Source of the DNA: Candidatus Moraniibacteriota bacterium
Lineage (GTDB): Bacteria; Patescibacteriota; Minisyncoccia; Moranbacterales; UBA2206
Direction: 5' to 3'
Assembly: GCA_030679985.1 (NCBI GenBank)
Contig: JAUXSI010000036.1
Span: forward strand, 1 to 43,411
DNA length: 43,411 nucleotides
In this document: positions 40,247 to 43,411 of the stretch, in pieces
How positions within the stretch are numbered: position 1 is the stretch's first letter
How the letters are laid out: each line of letters opens with the position of its first letter
Program-made: the position numbers and the translations under genes
The notes under the pieces: generated by a model
What the model was told of the DNA's origin: nothing
Seen by the model: the letters and a program-made list of their open reading frames with translations, nothing else
Databases searched by the model: none

Positions 40247-41339
40247 TTATTTTTTCATATTTTTCAAATAGGCTTCCATAAACCCGGTCAAGTCCCCGTC
40301 CAGCACGCTTTCCGCGTTAGCGGTTTCGTGTTTGGTGCGATGATCTTTGACCATCTTGTCCGGATGGACCACATACGAGCGGATCTGACTCCCCCATTCC
40401 GCCGAAGTGTATTCGCCACGCAACTTCTGTTTTTCACTTTCCTGCTCAGCCAGATATTTCTGATGCAACTTGGCTTTCAGGATTTTGATCGCCTGTTCCT
40501 TGTTCTGCATCTGGCTGCGCTCGTTCTGGCAAGTCACCACGATTCCCGTCGGGATATGCGTGACGCGCACCGCGCTATCGGTCGTATTGACGCTTTGTCC
40601 TCCCGCTCCGGATGAACGGTACACATCCACCCGCAAATCCTGCGCCCCGATCACGACTTCCTTCATCGCTTCGATAACCGGCAAAACCTCCACCAATGCG
40701 AAGGATGTCTGCCGTAAATTATCCGAATTGAAAGGCGAAAGACGCACCAAGCGATGCACGCCGGCTTCGCTTTTAAGGTAGCCGAAAGCGTACGGACCGT
40801 TGACTTCAAGCGTCACGCTTTTAATGCCCGCTTCGCTTCCGCGTGCTTCATCCATAATTTTTGTCCGGAAACCGTTCTTCTCCGCCCAGCGCAGATACAT
40901 CCGCAAAAGCATCTCGGCCCAATCCTGCGCATCCACGCCGCCCGCTCCACTGTGGATGGCCAAGATCACGTCATTACGGTCATATTCTCCGCCTAGCAGG
41001 ATTTTGAACTCAAGCTTGCCGGTTTCCTTTTCCAGCCCGCCGATTTTTTCTTCCATTTCCCGCGCCTCTTCACTTTCTTCCGCGATTATTTCCGCCATTT
41101 CCAACAATTCATCGATTTCCGTCTCCAAGCGGCTCAAATCCGTGATCTCCTTGCGCAATTCCTCCAATTCCTGCATTATTCCCGAGGCTTTTTGACTATC
41201 ATTCCAAAACCCGATTTGATTCGATTGATTTTCCAAATCAACGATTTTTTCCTGTTTTTTGGGCAAGTCAAAGATAGTCGCTCAAAAGAGCGACTTTAGA
41301 TTGCAGTCCTTTCAATTTTTCCTGGATCTCTTTGATCAT
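40247..41339 (-). CDS. prfB: Peptide chain release factor 2, programmed +1 frameshift
   Basis: Two frames make one protein of about 363 aa. ATG at 41339 starts MIKEIQEKLKGLQSKVALLS, then DYL, and hits UGA in TAT-CTT-TGA-C (41276-41267). A +1 slip at CTT gives D-LPKKQEKIVDLENQ and the rest of RF2. The shift sequence is the same as in E. coli prfB. The body has SPF (stop recognition, VRLSPFNSDN) and GGQ in SSGAGGQSVNTTDSAV. It releases at UGA/UAA; the frameshift provides autoregulation. Start is one base after the rubrerythrin stop. Confidence 0.95.
41267..41294 (-). other. prfB frameshift site with upstream hairpin
   Basis: On the minus strand GTCGCTC-TTTT-GAGCGAC (41294-41277) forms a perfect 7-bp stem, ending three nt before the slippery CTT of TAT-CTT-TGA-C. 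E. coli has an AGGGGG Shine-Dalgarno-like stimulator at this place; here the complementarity to anti-SD is only a GAG. Confidence 0.8.
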
Positions 41340-41340
41340 A

Positions 41341-41859
41341 TTACAGATAATTTTTGATCAACTCGATGTGCTCCGCTTCAACCTTCGCCAAGGCGGCAAA
41401 AAATATTTTTATTTTCTGTTCGCCGGCCTCGCTGGCGAACCTAGTATAAAGTCCGCTGGCATATTCTTCCAATTCGACGGTGCGTTTGAAATTCTCGATA
41501 TCATCATCAGAACACTGCTCCGTCAAGCCGGCCGGCATCTGCAGCCCGAGAAATTTGGTTACGATCGTCGCATGCTCCAGCTCCACTTTCGCCAAGCGCT
41601 TATACATTTTCTCCAGTTCATACGAATCCGCCTTGCCTGCCATACACAAATAAATCGCATTGGCCTTCATTTCCAAATCCAAAGTTTCCAAGAGGTTCTT
41701 TTTAGATTCTTCGGAAATATCCCCTTCCCGTCTGAAAACCGGCACAGCCTCACTTCCAGGTTTGATATACCCCCCGTCCGCCCCGCAAAAAGGGCATTTC
41801 GAAGGCGCCTCAGTCCCCAAATAGGCGTCCCCGCAAATTTCACAGATAAATGTTTTCAT
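41341..41859 (-). CDS. Rubrerythrin with N-terminal rubredoxin domain
   Basis: 172 aa. A rubredoxin-like iron site comes first (CEIC at 6-9, CPFC at 22-25), then a ferritin-like four-helix domain with two ExxH pairs (KVELEHATIV and KVEAEHIELI) and extra Glu ligands (LEMKANAIY, ELEEYAS). This is the reversed-domain rubrerythrin arrangement. It should reduce peroxide in an anaerobe, which fits the PFOR genes nearby. It is coupled to prfB: TAA-T-ATG. Confidence 0.92.
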   Translation of the reverse strand: MKTFICEICGDAYLGTEAPSKCPFCGADGGYIKPGSEAVPVFRREGDISEESKKNLLETLDLEMKANAIYLCMAGKADSYELEKMYKRLAKVELEHATIVTKFLGLQMPAGLTEQCSDDDIENFKRTVELEEYASGLYTRFASEAGEQKIKIFFAALAKVEAEHIELIKNYL

Positions 41860-41912
41860 AACCGGTAAAATTTAATGGATTAATTGTAAAGTAGGTTTCA
41901 TGCATCTATGTG

Positions 41913-41985
41913 AGCCGATGGCCGGAGTCGAACCGGCGACCTGCACGTTACGAGTGTGCTGCTCTACCAACTGAGCCACATCGGC
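41913..41985 (-). tRNA. tRNA-Thr (CGU)
   Basis: Cloverleaf on the minus strand: acceptor GCCGATG/CATCGGC, D arm GCTC..GAGC, anticodon loop CTCGTAA (anticodon CGT), T arm CCGG-TTCGACT-CCGG. CCA is not encoded, the discriminator reads U, and the anticodon stem has an A31-C39 mismatch. Similar overall to E. coli thrW. It begins 6 bp after the porB stop, so it may be cut from the por transcript. Confidence 0.93.
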
Positions 41986-41991
41986 GATTTC

Positions 41992-42894
41992 CTATTCCGT
42001 TTTGTCAACCAATCTCCGCCATTCATCTTTCACGATTTTCTTCACTTCGTCAAGTACAGGCTTGTTTTTTTCAGAAAACAGATGTTTGAACCGTCCCTGG
42101 GTCTTTAAAAATTCTTCCACCGGCTTCGGATTTTCCGTCGCCCAGTTCACTTTGTATTTACCGTTCTCAATCTCAAACAGCGGCCAAAAATTCGTCTCAG
42201 TAGCTAATTTGGCGATCGCCACATACTGCGAGGTAGGGAATTTCCAATTGTTCGTGCATGGCGAAAAAACACTCAGAAACGCCGGCCCTTCCGTCTCGAA
42301 AGCTTTGCGCGCTTTCTTTTTGAGATCGGCCAGATAGGCCACGTTGGCCTGCGCCGCATATTTGATATGGTGCGCGTCCACGATTTCCATCAGATTCTTG
42401 CGCATCTCCACTTTGCCGAAAGATTCCTTGCCGACCGGAGTGGTTTCCGTATTGGCGGCATAGGGCGTCGCCGACGACCTTTGGTTGCCCGTATTCATAT
42501 AACCGCCGTTGTCATAGACCACATAGACGAAATCATGCCCCCGCTCCAGCGCGCCGGACAGGCTTTGCAACCCGATATCATAAGTGCTTCCATCACCGCC
42601 AAAAACCACGAATTTAATCTTTTTAGCCACTTTGCCTTTTTTACTTAAAATTTTATGCGCCCGCTCCACGCCGGAAATGGTCGCGGAAGCGTTTTCAAAA
42701 GCGCTGTGGATGAAAGGCACCTTCCAGGCCGTATATGGATACAGCGTCGAAGTCACCTCCAAACAGCCCGTAGCGTTGGAAACTACCACCGGATCCGGCG
42801 ACTCGCCGAGGATCGTCCGGACGATTGTCGGAAAAGCGCAGCCTGCGCACGCACTGTGTCCCGACGCGAAATTTTTAGCTAAGTCTTTATTCAT
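41992..42894 (-). CDS. porB: Pyruvate:ferredoxin oxidoreductase beta subunit
   Basis: 300 aa. TPP-binding region GGDGSTYDIGLQSLSGALER followed by YDNGGYMNTGNQRS, and the PorB cysteines CAGC (16, 19), Cys44 in TGCLEV and the later SPC for a [4Fe-4S] cluster. It catalyses CoA-dependent oxidation of pyruvate to acetyl-CoA with ferredoxin, in the cytosol. The alpha subunit gene lies just upstream, but a gamma/delta ferredoxin subunit is not in view. A Shine-Dalgarno-like GAGGAT precedes the ATG. Confidence 0.93.
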   Translation of the reverse strand: MNKDLAKNFASGHSACAGCAFPTIVRTILGESPDPVVVSNATGCLEVTSTLYPYTAWKVPFIHSAFENASATISGVERAHKILSKKGKVAKKIKFVVFGGDGSTYDIGLQSLSGALERGHDFVYVVYDNGGYMNTGNQRSSATPYAANTETTPVGKESFGKVEMRKNLMEIVDAHHIKYAAQANVAYLADLKKKARKAFETEGPAFLSVFSPCTNNWKFPTSQYVAIAKLATETNFWPLFEIENGKYKVNWATENPKPVEEFLKTQGRFKHLFSEKNKPVLDEVKKIVKDEWRRLVDKTE

Positions 42895-42898
42895 ATCC

Positions 42899-42940
42899 TC
42901 TACGAATTACGAATTTGTACAAATTTACGAATATACAAAT
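42899..42940. repeat. AT-rich intergenic repeat, copy 2
   Basis: TCTACGAATTACGAAT, TTGT, ACAAATTTACGAATATACA. Counterpart of 29660-29702, here between porA and porB and again 5 bp before an ATG. Confidence 0.6.
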
Positions 42941-42949
42941 CTCTTTTTA

Positions 42950-43378
42950 TTATTTAATGCCTATGTATTTAATCTCTTTTGAAATCTTCCCCGCCCCCAA
43001 GTCTTCAAAAACTTTTTCAATATCCTTGGAGAAAATGTCGCGGCCGCCCAAGCTATAGATGATCGACTGGACTTTTTTGGTTTCACCTGATTGATAGAGT
43101 CCGTTCACGATGTCGTTATAAATCGGCGGATAGGTTCCGGAAGAAATCGCCCGCTCCATCACCGCGATACTTTTGGCATTTTTCAGGGCGCTCAAAATTT
43201 CTCGCAGCGGAAAAGGCCGGAACAAGCTTATTTTCAAAAGCCCGACTTTTTTGCCGGCTTGGCGCATCCGATCAACCACATCTTTCGTCGTGCCAGCCGT
43301 CGAACCGGCCAATATAATCACTTCTTCCGCGTCCTCGATCAAAAAAGACACAAAATAATCTATTATTCTAACCCTTAA
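42950..43378 (-). pseudogene. porA: porA C-terminal fragment, interrupted near the window edge
   Basis: The open frame carries the C-terminal domain of the PFOR alpha subunit: IDYFVSFLIEDAEEVIILAG, STAGTTKDVVDRMR, ISLFRPFPLREI, then AVMERAISSG and VNGLYQSG. An in-frame TAA (43381-43379) closes it upstream, and the other frames also stop within the last 60 bases, so the N-terminal TPP/pyruvate domain is not continuous. The only start is a GTG at 43351. Either a real truncation, an insertion, or a sequence end artefact. Placed correctly ahead of porB. Confidence 0.65.
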
Positions 43379-43411
43379 TTATACAAATTCCTTTGAGATT
43401 TAAAGATATTC

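Noticed and set aside
41268-41270. In-frame UGA in prfB as a nonsense mutation or recoded codon
   Set aside because: The context TAT-CTT-TGA-C is the known programmed +1 shift site and the +1 frame continues as RF2.
1-43411. CRISPR array, rRNA, transposase or integrase gene
   Set aside because: No regularly spaced repeats, rRNA sequence, or recognisable transposase/integrase motifs were found on either strand.

Overview
This window looks like part of a Candidate Phyla Radiation (Patescibacteria) genome, most likely Parcubacteria-like. The signs are short intergenic gaps, few Shine-Dalgarno sequences, several very small membrane proteins of CPR type (one DUF5652-like), an Obg GTPase without a C-terminal extension, tRNAs without an encoded CCA, and AT-rich intergenic repeats. 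RF2 is intact and has the SPF motif, so UGA is read as a stop. This argues against the Gracilibacteria/Absconditabacteria code.

Layout, left to right. 1-3.9 kb: a partial RecB-type nuclease, two tiny membrane ORFs, then an iscR-like/iscS/iscU operon with a consensus promoter and an IscR type-1-like operator, followed by a cytosolic-looking M23 protein. 4.3-11.4 kb (all minus): a secreted coiled-coil M23 hydrolase, gltX, ribH-ribE-riboflavin kinase, two membrane ORFs, a WecG/TagA/CpsF glycosyltransferase, thpR and two Nudix hydrolases. 11.4-15.4 kb: an AT-rich stretch in which four attC-like foldback sites separate minus-strand genes (an 86-aa membrane protein, a 50-aa plus 616-aa coiled-coil pair of unknown function, a GNAT acetyltransferase). 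It reads as an integron cassette cluster without a local integrase. 15.6-23.1 kb: full-length purL, a DUF2238 protein, and a small regulon in which an ArsR-like wHTH gene and two other promoters carry the same 32-bp tandem-heptamer operator. That regulon covers a TraB-like protein with an internal Tat-type motif behind a truncated alpha/beta hydrolase, and a 4-TM protein. 23.3-27.6 kb (plus): priA-def-fmt-tandem rhodanese. 27.7-30.5 kb (minus): an rRNA pseudouridine synthase, obg, a DUF5652-like protein and a GAF-like membrane protein.

30.6-36.6 kb: a secreted metallophosphoesterase, tRNA-Gln(CUG) whose 3' end is repeated 200 bp downstream beyond a highly structured segment, then accessory genes: a secreted repeat (probable beta-propeller) protein, and a two-gene minus-strand operon of a Ser/Thr kinase fused to a TGT-like zinc-site domain and a PD-(D/E)XK-like protein with an inserted helical/HTH region. 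This pair is the best candidate for an undescribed system. 36.7-43.4 kb (minus): a SulP transporter between near-identical terminator hairpins, ftsE-ftsX, rubrerythrin-prfB (programmed +1 frameshift with a perfect hairpin just upstream of the shift site), tRNA-Thr(CGU), and porB with an N-terminally interrupted porA at the window edge.

Housekeeping functions present are Fe-S assembly, translation and N-formyl processing, division (FtsEX), replication restart, flavin synthesis and pyruvate:ferredoxin oxidoreductase. Two AT-rich accessory zones (11.4-15.4 and 31.7-36.6 kb) look horizontally acquired.
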